Below are positions 1 to 8,155 of a stretch of 35,587 bases of DNA, piece by piece. The DNA is from Planctomycetota bacterium (GTDB taxonomy: Bacteria > Planctomycetota > Planctomycetia > Gemmatales > Gemmataceae). The notes beneath the pieces are model-generated. The model saw only the letters and a list, made by a program, of their open reading frames with translations, was not told the DNA's origin and did not search any database. The position numbers were made by a program, and so were the translations under genes. The stretch is taken from contig QWOS01000100.1 of NCBI GenBank assembly GCA_003669555.1, positions 1 through 35,587 of the forward strand. Direction: 5' to 3'. How positions within the stretch are numbered: the first letter of the stretch is position 1; each line of letters starts with the position of its first letter.

Positions 1-1380
1 CCTACGATAGCCCAGGGCAACGCCCTGGGTTAGGCGCCACCCAAAAAAAAGCCCTGTAGGGGCGTAATAGCCTTTGAACCAACCGAACCAATCAGGCCGC
101 CAACGACCCTTATTACGCCCCTACAGGGCTGAAAACAATTAAAACCCCTGAACCCAGGGCGGCGCTGCGCTCTGCCCTGGGCTACCTTGGGCCGCCCCGT
201 TGGGGCTCAAGACAAATCGCACCATCGCCATCGAAAACCGGATATACCCGGGTTCCAACGCCATCACCCGAAAAAAACCCCCGGCCCCAGACATGGAAAT
301 CCAACCCCGGTCCCTTCGCGCCCAACGGCGTACCCATTCAACCCCGGACCCCTCGCGCCCAACGGCGTATTCATTCAACCCTTCTGAAGCCCCAACGGGG
401 CGGCCCACGATGGCCCAGGGCAACGCCCTGGGTTAGGCGCAACCCAAAAAAAGCCCTGTAGAGGCGTAATAATCCTTGAACCAATAGAACCAATCAGACC
501 GCCAACTATCCTTATTGCGCCCCTACTGGGCTGAAAATAATTAAAACCCCTGAACCCAGGGCGGCGCTGCGCTCTGCCGTGGGCTACCTTAGGCCGCCCC
601 GTTGGGGCTCAAGACAAATCGCACCAGCGCCAACGAAAAACCGGATACACCCGGGTTCTATTGCCATCACCCGGAAACAAAACACCCGCCCCAGACATGG
701 CATTCAACCCCGGTCCCCTTGCGCCCAACGGCGTAACCATTCAACCCTTCCGAAGCCCCAAAGGGGCGGCCCACGGTAGCCCAGGGCAACGCCCTGGGTT
801 AGGCGACACCTAAAAAAAGCCCTGTAGGGGCGAAATAATCCCTGAACCAACAGAACCAAACCGGCCGCCAATGACCCTTATTTCGCCCCTACAGGGCTGA
901 AAATAAATGAAACCCCTGAACCCAGGGCGGCACTGCGCTCTGCCCTGGGCTACCTTAGGCCGCCCCGTTGGGGCTTCGGAAGGGGGGATTGGGTACCCAT
1001 TTGGGCACGATAGGACACAGGATCGTCCAGAAATTATTTCGCCCCTACAGGGCTGAGATTTCTTGTGGATACCTAACCCAGGGTGGCGCTGACGCTATAC
1101 CCTGGGCTATCACATTTCGCCCCGTTGGGGCTTCGGGAGGGTGGATTGGATAGGCGTTTGGGTGCAAGGGAACCGGGGTTGGGTTTCCAGGTTGGGGCGG
1201 GCAATGATGGGCGGGTGATGGCGTACGGAACCCGGGTGTATCCGGTTCTGCCTTGCGAACATTTGTCTTGAGCCCCAAAGGGGCGGAATGGGATAGCCCA
1301 GGGTAGAGCCACGCGGCACCCTGGGTTAGTGCCAACAAGAATAAAAAGCCCTGTAGGGGCGTAATAATTCCAGCCCAACC
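1..1380. repeat. Tandem array of palindrome-rich intergenic repeat units
   Basis: Three near-identical units start with the palindrome CCCAGGGCaacGCCCTGGG at 11-29, 414-432 and 780-798, giving spacings of about 403 and 366 bases. A fourth, more diverged part runs to about 1380. Each unit strings together several hairpins: the 19-base palindrome; a 20-base element at 50-69 whose perfect reverse complement lies at 111-130; an imperfect palindrome of the type CCCAGGGC...GCCCTGGG with a longer loop near 160-182; and short GCCCC/GGGGC stems with AACG or GTTG loops. Open frames here are low-complexity by-products of the GC-rich palindromes, with no consistent start sites or family resemblance. The pattern resembles REP/BIME-type or MITE-like elements; no transposase is present. 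I see no gene in this stretch. Confidence 0.85.
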
Positions 1381-1427
1381 GGTTTGCACGGTGGTGGCGG
1401 GGTTAGCAGAGGCTGAGGGTTCGGGGG

Positions 1428-1958
1428 TTATTCATTGGGGTCCCACTGGGAGGGCCAGTTTTCCCAGATGTTGCCGATGACGCGGGGTAGGTCTGAGGAG
1501 TCAACACGCAGGCCATTGAGGAGGTCGCGCAGGACTTCGCCGGTGGAGAGCCTGATGGCGGTCGGCTCCCACGCATTAGGGAAAGCCCTGGGGACAGCGG
1601 GGATGGTTTTGGGCAGAGCGGCGTATTCGGCGGCTTTGGCTTTGGTGACGACGATCTGGGCGGCGATTTTTTCTTTCAGCCCGGCCAGACTGTGCAGCAC
1701 CTCTTCCTGGGTAGCAGTGGCCGCCTTGTGTTTGGCCACAGAATCGGCCAGGCTGGCCTTTGTCTCTGCCAGCCAGAGGGGGCCCTCCACCTCCAGTTTT
1801 GCGCTGTTGATTTTGATCTGCTCCAGCAGCCCCTCGAACAGTTCCCGCTCCTGCGGATCGACAACCGAAGGGATCACCGAAACCACCTGCTCCTGGATCT
1901 GGACCAGCGCACCCAAAAAGGGAGCAAAATCTATATTCTTGATCTCAGGATACCGCAT
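1428..1958 (-). CDS. Small helical/coiled-coil protein of the VgrG cassette, copy A
   Basis: A 176-aa soluble protein of unknown function, last gene of the first VgrG cassette. The middle (about residues 40-110) is rich in Ala, Lys, Glu and Leu with heptad-like spacing, suggesting an antiparallel helical or coiled-coil region. The tail is Trp-rich (GNIWENWPSQWDP). No signal peptide or membrane span is visible. The start follows a strong GGGGGAGAG ribosome site, and the gene lies 22 bases after the beta-helix-like gene, so the two are probably co-transcribed. The copy B partner (5858-6388) has the same length and is about 80% identical by eye. Position and composition would suit an adaptor or chaperone for loading cargo on VgrG, but that is inference; I do not recognise a named family. 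Confidence 0.75.
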   Translation of the reverse strand: MRYPEIKNIDFAPFLGALVQIQEQVVSVIPSVVDPQERELFEGLLEQIKINSAKLEVEGPLWLAETKASLADSVAKHKAATATQEEVLHSLAGLKEKIAAQIVVTKAKAAEYAALPKTIPAVPRAFPNAWEPTAIRLSTGEVLRDLLNGLRVDSSDLPRVIGNIWENWPSQWDPNE

Positions 1959-1980
1959 GCTCTCTCCCCCATGTACCCGA

Positions 1981-2721
1981 TCAGCCCGTTGTAGAATAGG
2001 CGGTTTTCACCGTCTGCATGGCGTCTGCGCTGACTGTGAGCGTGGGCGCCCCCAAGGTCAATGAACCAGAGAAGCTCATGGAGCCGATCGGGGCAGAGGC
2101 AACCAGCCCGCTCATATCCACCGTCAGTTTGCTCTCGGCAGCGGAGAGGGTGTGGCCTATCGCGTTGGCCACGCGGGAAACCTGCCCCACCACCTCGTTG
2201 ACTCCTGCCGTGTTGAGGAGGAGATCGGTAGCGCCGCAAGCGATTTCAACACTAGCCGCAGTGGTGACAACGCCTAGCGCCGTCAGGGTCATGATGGTCG
2301 GCCCCACCTGGAGGGTGAGGGAAGTGGGGGTCATGGTGATGACGGGACCGACCCCGGGCACACCGAGGGACAGGATCAGGGAGGAATTCACCATCTGGAT
2401 CGCGCCAATCAGCCCGGGCGCACCATAAGCCAGCAAGATACCGGCTGGCGTGATAGTAAGGGCAGAAACCGCCTCAGCCGTGGGTGTGGACAAGTTGATG
2501 GCGGAATTGGCCCCGCTGGCACTGATGGAGGCGGCACCACCAGTTTCGCCATCAGAGAGTGACAAAAACGCCGAATTGGAATTGAGCAGGATGGCCTGTG
2601 ACTCCAGACTGATCACGCCGGTCAGGCCAGCCGCCTGGACACTCACATTCCCCTCGGTGGCCGAGACAATCAGGGACGGCACCGACAAGAGTTTCGGATT
2701 CAGGTCAAAATCCTGAGCCAT
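1981..2721 (-). CDS. Repeat-rich beta-helix-like protein, possible detached VgrG spike extension, copy A
   Basis: A 246-aa protein made almost entirely of short hydrophobic/Thr/Ser/Gly strands with turn residues, for example LTLQVGPTIMTLTALGVV at about residues 134-151. This periodic pattern is like the triple-stranded beta-helix that forms the C-terminal needle of VgrG/gp5 proteins, in which GPSxIxLTPxGI-type repeats are common. The VgrG encoded upstream ends just where such a needle would begin, so I infer that this gene supplies the needle as a separate polypeptide. No signal peptide is seen. A ribosome site (AAGGAAA) lies about 10 bases before the ATG. The copy B homologue (6411-7151) is equally long and nearly identical. 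An alternative is a surface or adhesin-like beta-solenoid unrelated to the spike. Confidence 0.75.
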   Translation of the reverse strand: MAQDFDLNPKLLSVPSLIVSATEGNVSVQAAGLTGVISLESQAILLNSNSAFLSLSDGETGGAASISASGANSAINLSTPTAEAVSALTITPAGILLAYGAPGLIGAIQMVNSSLILSLGVPGVGPVITMTPTSLTLQVGPTIMTLTALGVVTTAASVEIACGATDLLLNTAGVNEVVGQVSRVANAIGHTLSAAESKLTVDMSGLVASAPIGSMSFSGSLTLGAPTLTVSADAMQTVKTAYSTTG

Positions 2722-2790
2722 GGTATTTTCCTTATTCGGTATACAGGAGATATTCCCAACCCAAATTTTGCGATTTGTGCTGCCCTCACG

Positions 2791-3606
2791 CTAACGGGGG
2801 GGGGCCACGGGCTCCAGGTTGACGACATTCTCCCCTTCAGCGACTACATTTTGACCAACTTGTATCACATTAGCCCCAACTCCTTCAAGGTAAGCTTGCA
2901 GCATGTTAACTACAGCTTGCGCCCCAGGAACCAGAAGAGCAAACCCAAGGGCGGCATTCACTAAGAACTGAGCATTTGCCTGATTAAACCCCAATGTGGC
3001 CATGTTGATTGCTATAGCCCTTTCGGCTAAGGCTTTTAATGCTGTGCAAATCACACCCCCGTCTTCTAGCTCAACCAAAAGACCCATCCACAAACCTTCG
3101 AACCAGGGAATGAGGAACGAAGCTAGCATGCCAGCCTGGGATGTCAAAACCGACGACATCTTGTATTTTGCCCGCAATGTCAAAACCGTCACCAGAATAC
3201 CCACAAAACCCAAGGTAATAATAGTATAAATACAAGTCGGAATAGGTAATAAAGTAGCTGCCTCAAATTTAATTGGGCTGCGATTACGATTGACAACAAT
3301 ATCCGTGCCACAATAGTTCAATTTGTTGGTAGGTCCCAGTACAAAAGTAGAGTCGCCGCCCGTTCCATAGGGTCGATAAATGGCAAATAAACCTCCTACA
3401 AAAGGGACCTGCGTAAGCATATATTCCCAATCAAAGACAATTTTCGTTTCACTCCCATAGATATTGGTGACACGCCCCTGACCCAGATAAAACGCTAAAA
3501 CCGAACCGATATAACAATTGAAGTTGTTATTGATCAGGTCAGCTCCGCCAAACAACGGATTGCTCGGGATTGATTTGATCCAATCAATATTATTTTTATT
3601 TGACAT
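2791..3606 (-). CDS. Membrane protein in the variable slot of the VgrG cassette, copy A
   Basis: A 271-aa protein of unknown family encoded directly after vgrG (6-base gap). The N-terminal ~115 residues are soluble and contain a core shared with copy B: GSVL, YGSETKIVFDWEYML and FVLGP...NY.G.D. Hydrophobic spans follow at about 120-144 and 158-180, with a weaker one at about 212-235. The tail is Val/Asn/Glu-rich. The gene is much AT-richer than its neighbours: the two 60-base lines from 3181 to 3300 come to about 35-40% G+C by hand count. It is only distantly similar to the copy B counterpart although the flanking genes are nearly identical. A membrane-acting effector or cargo of the VgrG module is the most attractive reading, but there is no recognised toxin motif and no obvious immunity gene. 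Confidence 0.75.
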   Translation of the reverse strand: MSNKNNIDWIKSIPSNPLFGGADLINNNFNCYIGSVLAFYLGQGRVTNIYGSETKIVFDWEYMLTQVPFVGGLFAIYRPYGTGGDSTFVLGPTNKLNYCGTDIVVNRNRSPIKFEAATLLPIPTCIYTIITLGFVGILVTVLTLRAKYKMSSVLTSQAGMLASFLIPWFEGLWMGLLVELEDGGVICTALKALAERAIAINMATLGFNQANAQFLVNAALGFALLVPGAQAVVNMLQAYLEGVGANVIQVGQNVVAEGENVVNLEPVAPPR

Positions 3607-3612
3607 GCTCTA

Positions 3613-5262
3613 TTATCCCAAAAAATTGATTACCTGATTCGGCCGCATGGTAACCTGAGTTGATTCCTGATGGGTGATGAAGGAGCTCTCGGCGTGGATG
3701 TGCACCACCTCGAACCCTTTTGCGTCCGACATCAGGATCTGGTGGAAGTTCTTCGATGGGTCGCCACCTTCGGTGAGGCTTTTCCAACCGGCGAGGTACT
3801 GGTTGTCTGGCATGATGAAAGGCGGCATGTTGGCGGCGTTGTAGACGCTGCCGGTGATGAGGGGCCGGTCGGGGTCGCCGTCCTCAAACGAAACCACCAC
3901 CTCGTGGCCCACCCTTGGCCAGAAACAGGCACCCCAACTGTTGCCCGCCCAGACCTGCGCCACCCGCACCCAGCAGGATGTTTGCACCTCGGCCCGGTCC
4001 CAGAAAAAGCGCACCTGAACCCGGCCGTACGGGTCGGTGAACATTTCCTGGCCAGACGGGCCGATGACCACCGCGGTCTGCACTCCGCCCACGCGCGGCC
4101 GTGGCCGCAAGGGCCAAGGGAGCTGGCGTAGCGACACGGGCGCCGCTTCGGCCGCAACCTCGCAGCGCAACTGGTGGGCTTCACCCAGCCAGAACCGGCC
4201 TTCCACGCTGACAGTATGGCGTGCCTCCGCCACCAGCCAGGGCCCACTCTGGGTGGGGTGGTGCGCGAGGGCGAAGGCATGACCGGGTGCCAGATGGCAG
4301 CAGTTACCCAGCAGCCTGGCGCGCACCGAGCCCGAAGCGGCCGCTGTAGCCAGAATGCGACTCTGCCGCTCCTGGGCAGGGTAAATGTTTGACAAGGCGG
4401 AAGACTCGGTACCGCCGGAACGGTTGACCCCATCGAAATAGCGCGCCGCTGAAAGTTGATCTTCCTGCCAGGGCGTGACCGGCCCCCCGGTGGGGGTGAG
4501 CGACAGCTTGCCGGCCACGATCTTGTTCGGCCCGTTGGCAACGCCTTCCAGTTTCTGGTTGAAGAGCTGGAAGTGGCTGTCGAGCAGGCCCGCCGCGGTG
4601 GTGCTCAGCGATTGCGTCATTTTCCATGCGTGGATCCGGCAACTGCCCGGGTTGCCACCCAGCGTCTGGTCGTATTCCACCTCACCCAGCGCCGGGGCGA
4701 CCGGGCTGTTGTCGGTCAGCACCAATTGGTGATCGTTGGCATCGTGCCGCCAGTAGTGGGTGATGCCTTCCTCACCACAGAGCCGCAGGAAAAACTCCAG
4801 ATCGGTCTCGCGGTACTGGGCGCAGGTGTCGCGCGTGGGCGGGCTGGAACTGATGTGGAAATCAGCCCCCCCCACCGGCTTGAGGACCTCCCGCAAAATA
4901 GCCACCACCGACATGCCCTGAAAAATACGCGATTGGCGGGTCAGCCCCAGTTGGGCCAGACGGGGCCGCAGCACCAGAGTGTGGTGCTCGGCGACATCGT
5001 CATTATCACCCTGGGAAAAGTCCCAGATGATGCCGTGGTAATGACGGGTCAGTTTGCCGGGCAGGCTGACACTAACAGAGGCTGTTTTTCCCAGCAGTTT
5101 GTCGAAGCCGATGCCAGCCTCGGGCGGCGCCAACAGGTCGACCGTGAACTCGAAGGAATCGCCAAGCCGTTCCCAGCCACTGAGCCGGGTGGCTACCAGT
5201 GTCCCCGCCTCGAGAGGCGTGAACAGCTTCAATGGCGAATCATCCTGCGAAAAATGGGCCAT
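3613..5262 (-). CDS. vgrG: VgrG/gp27-gp5-type spike protein, copy A
   Basis: A 549-aa VgrG-family protein, the trimeric tip of type VI secretion and related contractile injection machines. The gp27-like (phage GPD/Rhs-VgrG) region covers about residues 10-350, including the typical YRETDLEFFLRLCGEEGI segment. An OB-fold gp5-like core follows at about 390-470 (DPYGRVQVRFFWDR, WVRVAQVWAGNSWGACFWPR, GHEVVVSFEDGDPDRPLITG). The protein stops soon after the VHIHAESSF strand that normally leads into the C-terminal beta-helix needle, so it is short. The ATG at 5262 has a GGAAGG ribosome site. It is the first gene of a four-gene cassette and is nearly identical to the copy B VgrG. No other secretion-system genes lie in the window, so it must use a machine encoded elsewhere. 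Confidence 0.93.
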   Translation of the reverse strand: MAHFSQDDSPLKLFTPLEAGTLVATRLSGWERLGDSFEFTVDLLAPPEAGIGFDKLLGKTASVSVSLPGKLTRHYHGIIWDFSQGDNDDVAEHHTLVLRPRLAQLGLTRQSRIFQGMSVVAILREVLKPVGGADFHISSSPPTRDTCAQYRETDLEFFLRLCGEEGITHYWRHDANDHQLVLTDNSPVAPALGEVEYDQTLGGNPGSCRIHAWKMTQSLSTTAAGLLDSHFQLFNQKLEGVANGPNKIVAGKLSLTPTGGPVTPWQEDQLSAARYFDGVNRSGGTESSALSNIYPAQERQSRILATAAASGSVRARLLGNCCHLAPGHAFALAHHPTQSGPWLVAEARHTVSVEGRFWLGEAHQLRCEVAAEAAPVSLRQLPWPLRPRPRVGGVQTAVVIGPSGQEMFTDPYGRVQVRFFWDRAEVQTSCWVRVAQVWAGNSWGACFWPRVGHEVVVSFEDGDPDRPLITGSVYNAANMPPFIMPDNQYLAGWKSLTEGGDPSKNFHQILMSDAKGFEVVHIHAESSFITHQESTQVTMRPNQVINFLG

Positions 5263-5440
5263 GCCGAACCTTCCGCCGTGGTTTCAGGAAGCCAGACAAT
5301 GAAGCCGCAATCACCAGAAATATCATCCTGTATGAACCCAGCATCGAAATCTGCCCCCATTTAGTGGGGTTATCAAACCAGCCAGGATGCTTTCCCCCAC
5401 TTCCCACAAAAGCCGGACACCATTTTGAGGGTTATGCGGA

Positions 5441-5827
5441 AAATCCCGTCATTCATCGCCAGGCCCGTCCCCCATGGTGTGGGATTGGCGATCTGTGTTG
5501 GTTCTGGTTGTTCCGGGATGATTGCGCCCCTACAGGGCTGTAGTTTCCGGGTAGCGCCTGACCCAGGGCGTTGCCCTGGGCTAGCGTCGGCCGCTGGGGC
5601 TTCGGAAGGGTGGATTGGATACGCGTTTAGGCGCGAGGGGAAGCGGGGTTGGGTTTTTCAGGTTTTGGGATAGGTATTGGGTTTCGGCATGGGGGGATTT
5701 GTCTTGAGCCCCAACGGAGTGCCCTAAGCTAACCCAGGGCAGAGCAAAGCGCCGCCCTGGGTTGAACGGGTTTCAATTATTTTCAGCCCTGAAGGGGGGT
5801 AATAAAACCATGGCAACCCTACGCACG
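5441..5827. repeat. Palindromic repeat fragment between the two VgrG cassettes
   Basis: Between the cassettes, about 5520-5810 repeats motifs of the 1-1380 array: a GCCCCTACAGGGCT element at 5526-5539, the palindrome CCCAGGGCgttGCCCTGGG at 5562-5580, a GCTGGGGCTTCGGAAGG stretch, and an inverted AACCCAGGGC...GCCCTGGGTT pair near 5733-5764. The unit is more diverged and partly inverted relative to the array. Its place at the duplication junction suggests that recombination between such repeats made the tandem copy. No coding sequence is credible here. Confidence 0.75.
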
Positions 5828-5857
5828 ATGGTGGCGGGGTTATGGGTTGCTGAGGGT

Positions 5858-6388
5858 TTATTGATTGGGGTCCCACTTGACGGGCCAGTTTTCCCAGATG
5901 TTGCCGCTGACGCGGGGCAGGTCTGAGGGGTCAACACGCAGGCCATTGAGGAAGTCGCGCAGGGCTTCGCCGGTGGAGAGCCTGATGGCGGCCGGTTCTA
6001 CCGCGCCGGGGAAATCCCTGGGGACGGCAGGGATGGTTTTGGGCAAGGCGGCGTATTCGGCGGCTTTGGCTTTGCTGACGACGATCTGGGTGGCGATATT
6101 TCCTTTCAGCTCGGCCAGACTGTGCCGCACCTCTTCCTGGGCGGCGGTGGCAGCCTTGTGTTTGGCCACAGAATCGGCCAGGCTGGCCTTTGTCTTTGCC
6201 AGCCAGAGTGGCCCCTCCACCTCCAGTTTTGCGCTGTTGATCTTGATCTGCTCCAGCAGACCCACCAACAGTTCCCGGTCCTGGGTATTGACAAGCGAGG
6301 AAATCACCGAAGCCATCTGCTCCTGGGCCTGACCCACCGCACCCAAAAAAGGCGCAAAATCTACATTCTTGATCTCTGGATACCGCAT
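5858..6388 (-). CDS. Small helical/coiled-coil protein of the VgrG cassette, copy B
   Basis: A 176-aa protein, about 80% identical by eye to the copy A protein at 1428-1958. Changes are concentrated in the N-terminal 50 residues (for example GAVGQAQEQMASVISSLV versus GALVQIQEQVVSVIPSVV). The central SAKLEVEGPLWLA segment and the Trp-rich end are kept. The variable N-terminal part may be the side that contacts the cassette-specific membrane protein; this is inference. The start has the same GGGGGAGAG ribosome site. Function unknown; an adaptor, chaperone or structural accessory is plausible. Confidence 0.75.
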   Translation of the reverse strand: MRYPEIKNVDFAPFLGAVGQAQEQMASVISSLVNTQDRELLVGLLEQIKINSAKLEVEGPLWLAKTKASLADSVAKHKAATAAQEEVRHSLAELKGNIATQIVVSKAKAAEYAALPKTIPAVPRDFPGAVEPAAIRLSTGEALRDFLNGLRVDPSDLPRVSGNIWENWPVKWDPNQ

Positions 6389-6410
6389 GCTCTCTCCCCC
6401 ATGTACCCGA

Positions 6411-7151
6411 TCAACCCGTTGTGGAATAGGGACTTTTCACCGTCTGCATGGCGTCCGCGCTGACTGTGAGCGTGGTGGATGCCCCCAAGGTCAATGTAGA
6501 AAAGCTCATGGAGCCGATCGGGGCGGAGACGACCAGCCCGCTCATATCCACCGTCAGTTTGCTCTCGGCAGCGGAGAGGGTGTGGCCTACCGCGTTGGCC
6601 ACGCGGGAAACCTGCCCCACCACCTCGTTGACTCCCAGCGTGTTGAGGAGGAGATCGGTGGCACCGCAAGCCATCTCGATACTGGCTGCGGTGGTGACAA
6701 CGCCTAGCGCCGTCAGGGTCATGATGGTTGGCCCCACCTGGAAGGTGAGGGAAGTGGGGGTCATGGTGATGATGGGGCCAACCCCGGGCACACCCATGGA
6801 CAGGATCAGGGAGGAATTCACCATCTGGATCGCACCAACCAGCCCGGGCGCGCCATAAGCCAGCAAAATACCGGCTGGCGTGATGGTGAGGGCAGACACC
6901 GCCTCGGCCGTAGGGGTGGACAGGCTGATGGCGGCATTGGCCCCGCTGGCGCTGATGGAAGCGCCGCCACCAGTTTCGCTATTAGAGAGTGACAAAAATG
7001 CTGAATTGGAATTGAGCAGGATAGCCTGCGACTCCAGGCTGATCACGCCAGCCAGGCCAGCCGCCTGGACACTCACATTCCCCTCGGTGGCCGAAACAAA
7101 CAGCGCCGGCACAGATAGTCGTTTGGGATTCAGATCTAAATCCTGGGCCAT
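6411..7151 (-). CDS. Repeat-rich beta-helix-like protein, possible detached VgrG spike extension, copy B
   Basis: A 246-aa protein nearly identical to the copy A protein at 1981-2721, made of short beta-prone repeats and suited to a trimeric beta-helix needle. I place the start at the ATG at 7151, which gives the same MAQD start and the same length as copy A. A GTG at 7160 is in frame but would put the AGGTGAG ribosome site inside the gene. The longest string of differences lies near the C-terminus (SMSFSTLTLGASTTLTVSAD versus SMSFSGSLTLGAPTLTVSAD), an internal indel pair compatible with a tolerant tip region. The gene sits between the diverged membrane-protein gene and the helical-protein gene. 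Confidence 0.75.
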   Translation of the reverse strand: MAQDLDLNPKRLSVPALFVSATEGNVSVQAAGLAGVISLESQAILLNSNSAFLSLSNSETGGGASISASGANAAISLSTPTAEAVSALTITPAGILLAYGAPGLVGAIQMVNSSLILSMGVPGVGPIITMTPTSLTFQVGPTIMTLTALGVVTTAASIEMACGATDLLLNTLGVNEVVGQVSRVANAVGHTLSAAESKLTVDMSGLVVSAPIGSMSFSTLTLGASTTLTVSADAMQTVKSPYSTTG

Positions 7152-7246
7152 GATGCTCACCTTTATACTTTTTCAGGAAATCCTAACCAGGAAATTCTTA
7201 GGCAAGCCGAAAAACAAGCCGCCCAGCCCGAAATCACTCATCCACG

Positions 7247-8149
7247 CTACTTTGCGATAAGGTCTGCCAACGATACATATGTCCCAACAGCGAAGGTATC
7301 CACCTTCAAATTGTTGGTTAACTGTTCCCCAGCATCTTCTCCCGAAAATGCCTGCTGCAAGAAGGTAGCTGCGAGCGCTGCCGCGGATGCCACTGCCGCT
7401 ACTGCGCTTTGACTGTAACTTGCGGCATTCGAAAGTAGACTGGTAGCTTTGGCTTTCGCAGATTGCACTCCTTCACCAAAAGATTTGGCCAACTCCGAAA
7501 GCATTTCCGCGATTGATTGTAATTTTTCAACCATGACCAAGATTCCCAACCAGAGTATTTCGAAAAAAGGAATCAAACCAGATATAATCCGGGTCTCCAA
7601 TGTGATAGCTGAAGATCTGGCGAAAATGACTCGCATACTGACAACCAGACCCAGAATCACCAAACATCCCAGTGAAATGATTGTCATGATCGCTGGTGGG
7701 ACTGAACTGATATTGATCATATAATCCTGAAATGCCCCCTCCCCCCCCCGCTCATAATTAACTTCCACCTTTTCCCGGTCGCGCCTGACTGCAAAATCGA
7801 AGCCGTAATAATTCATATTCAGGCACGGACCCAGAACAAAATTATGAACGCCGCCGGTATTAAACCCTTGGCCAAAAACAAAAGCCAGTGCCCCGCCCAG
7901 TTTTGGGATATCCGGCAAAATCTTGCCCAGCATATATGGCCAATCAAAGATGATTTTTGACTCCATCCCATAGGTAGTGTTGAGCCGCCCACCACCACCC
8001 ATAGGAGCCAGACAAACCTCCAAAACCGATCCTAAAAACATATTATACGAGTTGGAAAACAAGCCGGCATTAAGGGTAGCATCATGCGGGATCGAGTTCA
8101 TCCATTCTTTTTGATGCACATATTTCAGAGAGGGCATGAAGTCTGTCAT
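7247..8149 (-). CDS. Membrane protein in the variable slot of the VgrG cassette, copy B
   Basis: About 300 aa, counterpart of the copy A protein at 2791-3606 but strongly diverged and longer. Shared core features are GSVLEVCL, YGMESKIIFDWPYML and HNFVLGP...NYYGFDFAVRR. Hydrophobic spans are visible in the PPAIMTIISLGCLVILGLVV segment and in ISGLIPFFEILWLGILVMV. The C-terminal third is an Ala/Ser-rich helical region that copy A lacks. The gene begins at or within a few bases of the vgrG stop: a GTG at 8155 or, more likely, the ATG at 8149. The line from 7561 has about 42% G+C by hand count, lower than vgrG, which suggests a different origin. It is a candidate cassette-specific effector, receptor or pore-like cargo; no known toxin motif was recognised. 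Confidence 0.7.
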   Translation of the reverse strand: MTDFMPSLKYVHQKEWMNSIPHDATLNAGLFSNSYNMFLGSVLEVCLAPMGGGGRLNTTYGMESKIIFDWPYMLGKILPDIPKLGGALAFVFGQGFNTGGVHNFVLGPCLNMNYYGFDFAVRRDREKVEVNYERGGEGAFQDYMINISSVPPAIMTIISLGCLVILGLVVSMRVIFARSSAITLETRIISGLIPFFEILWLGILVMVEKLQSIAEMLSELAKSFGEGVQSAKAKATSLLSNAASYSQSAVAAVASAAALAATFLQQAFSGEDAGEQLTNNLKVDTFAVGTYVSLADLIAK

Positions 8150-8155
8150 AATCAC

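Larger units (their letters stand above)
1391..5440. repeat. Copy A of a ~4 kb tandem segmental duplication
   Basis: This segment carries the first of two four-gene VgrG cassettes. Its left edge shares the GGTGGCGGGGTTA string with copy B (1391 versus about 5828). Its right edge shares GGTTATGCGGA (5430-5440 versus 9952-9962) about 170 bases upstream of vgrG. Similarity by eye is high across vgrG, the beta-helix-like gene and the small helical gene, but drops sharply across the membrane-protein gene. Exact edges are approximate because they run into diverged sequence and palindromic repeats. Confidence 0.85.

Noticed and set aside
1..1380. CRISPR array
   Set aside because: The repeat period is about 370-400 bases and units are similar throughout; there are no short direct repeats with unique 30-40 base spacers and no cas genes.
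139..1389. Several open frames of 60-114 codons on both strands in the left array
   Set aside because: They read through palindromic repeats, give the same Pro/Arg/Gly-rich strings in each unit and have no ribosome sites or recognisable domains.
4456..5364. 302-codon open frame on the plus strand over vgrG copy A (and similar frames at 8084-8941 and 9002-9457 over copy B)
   Set aside because: Antisense shadows of a high-G+C gene; the VgrG frame has clear family motifs while these have none.
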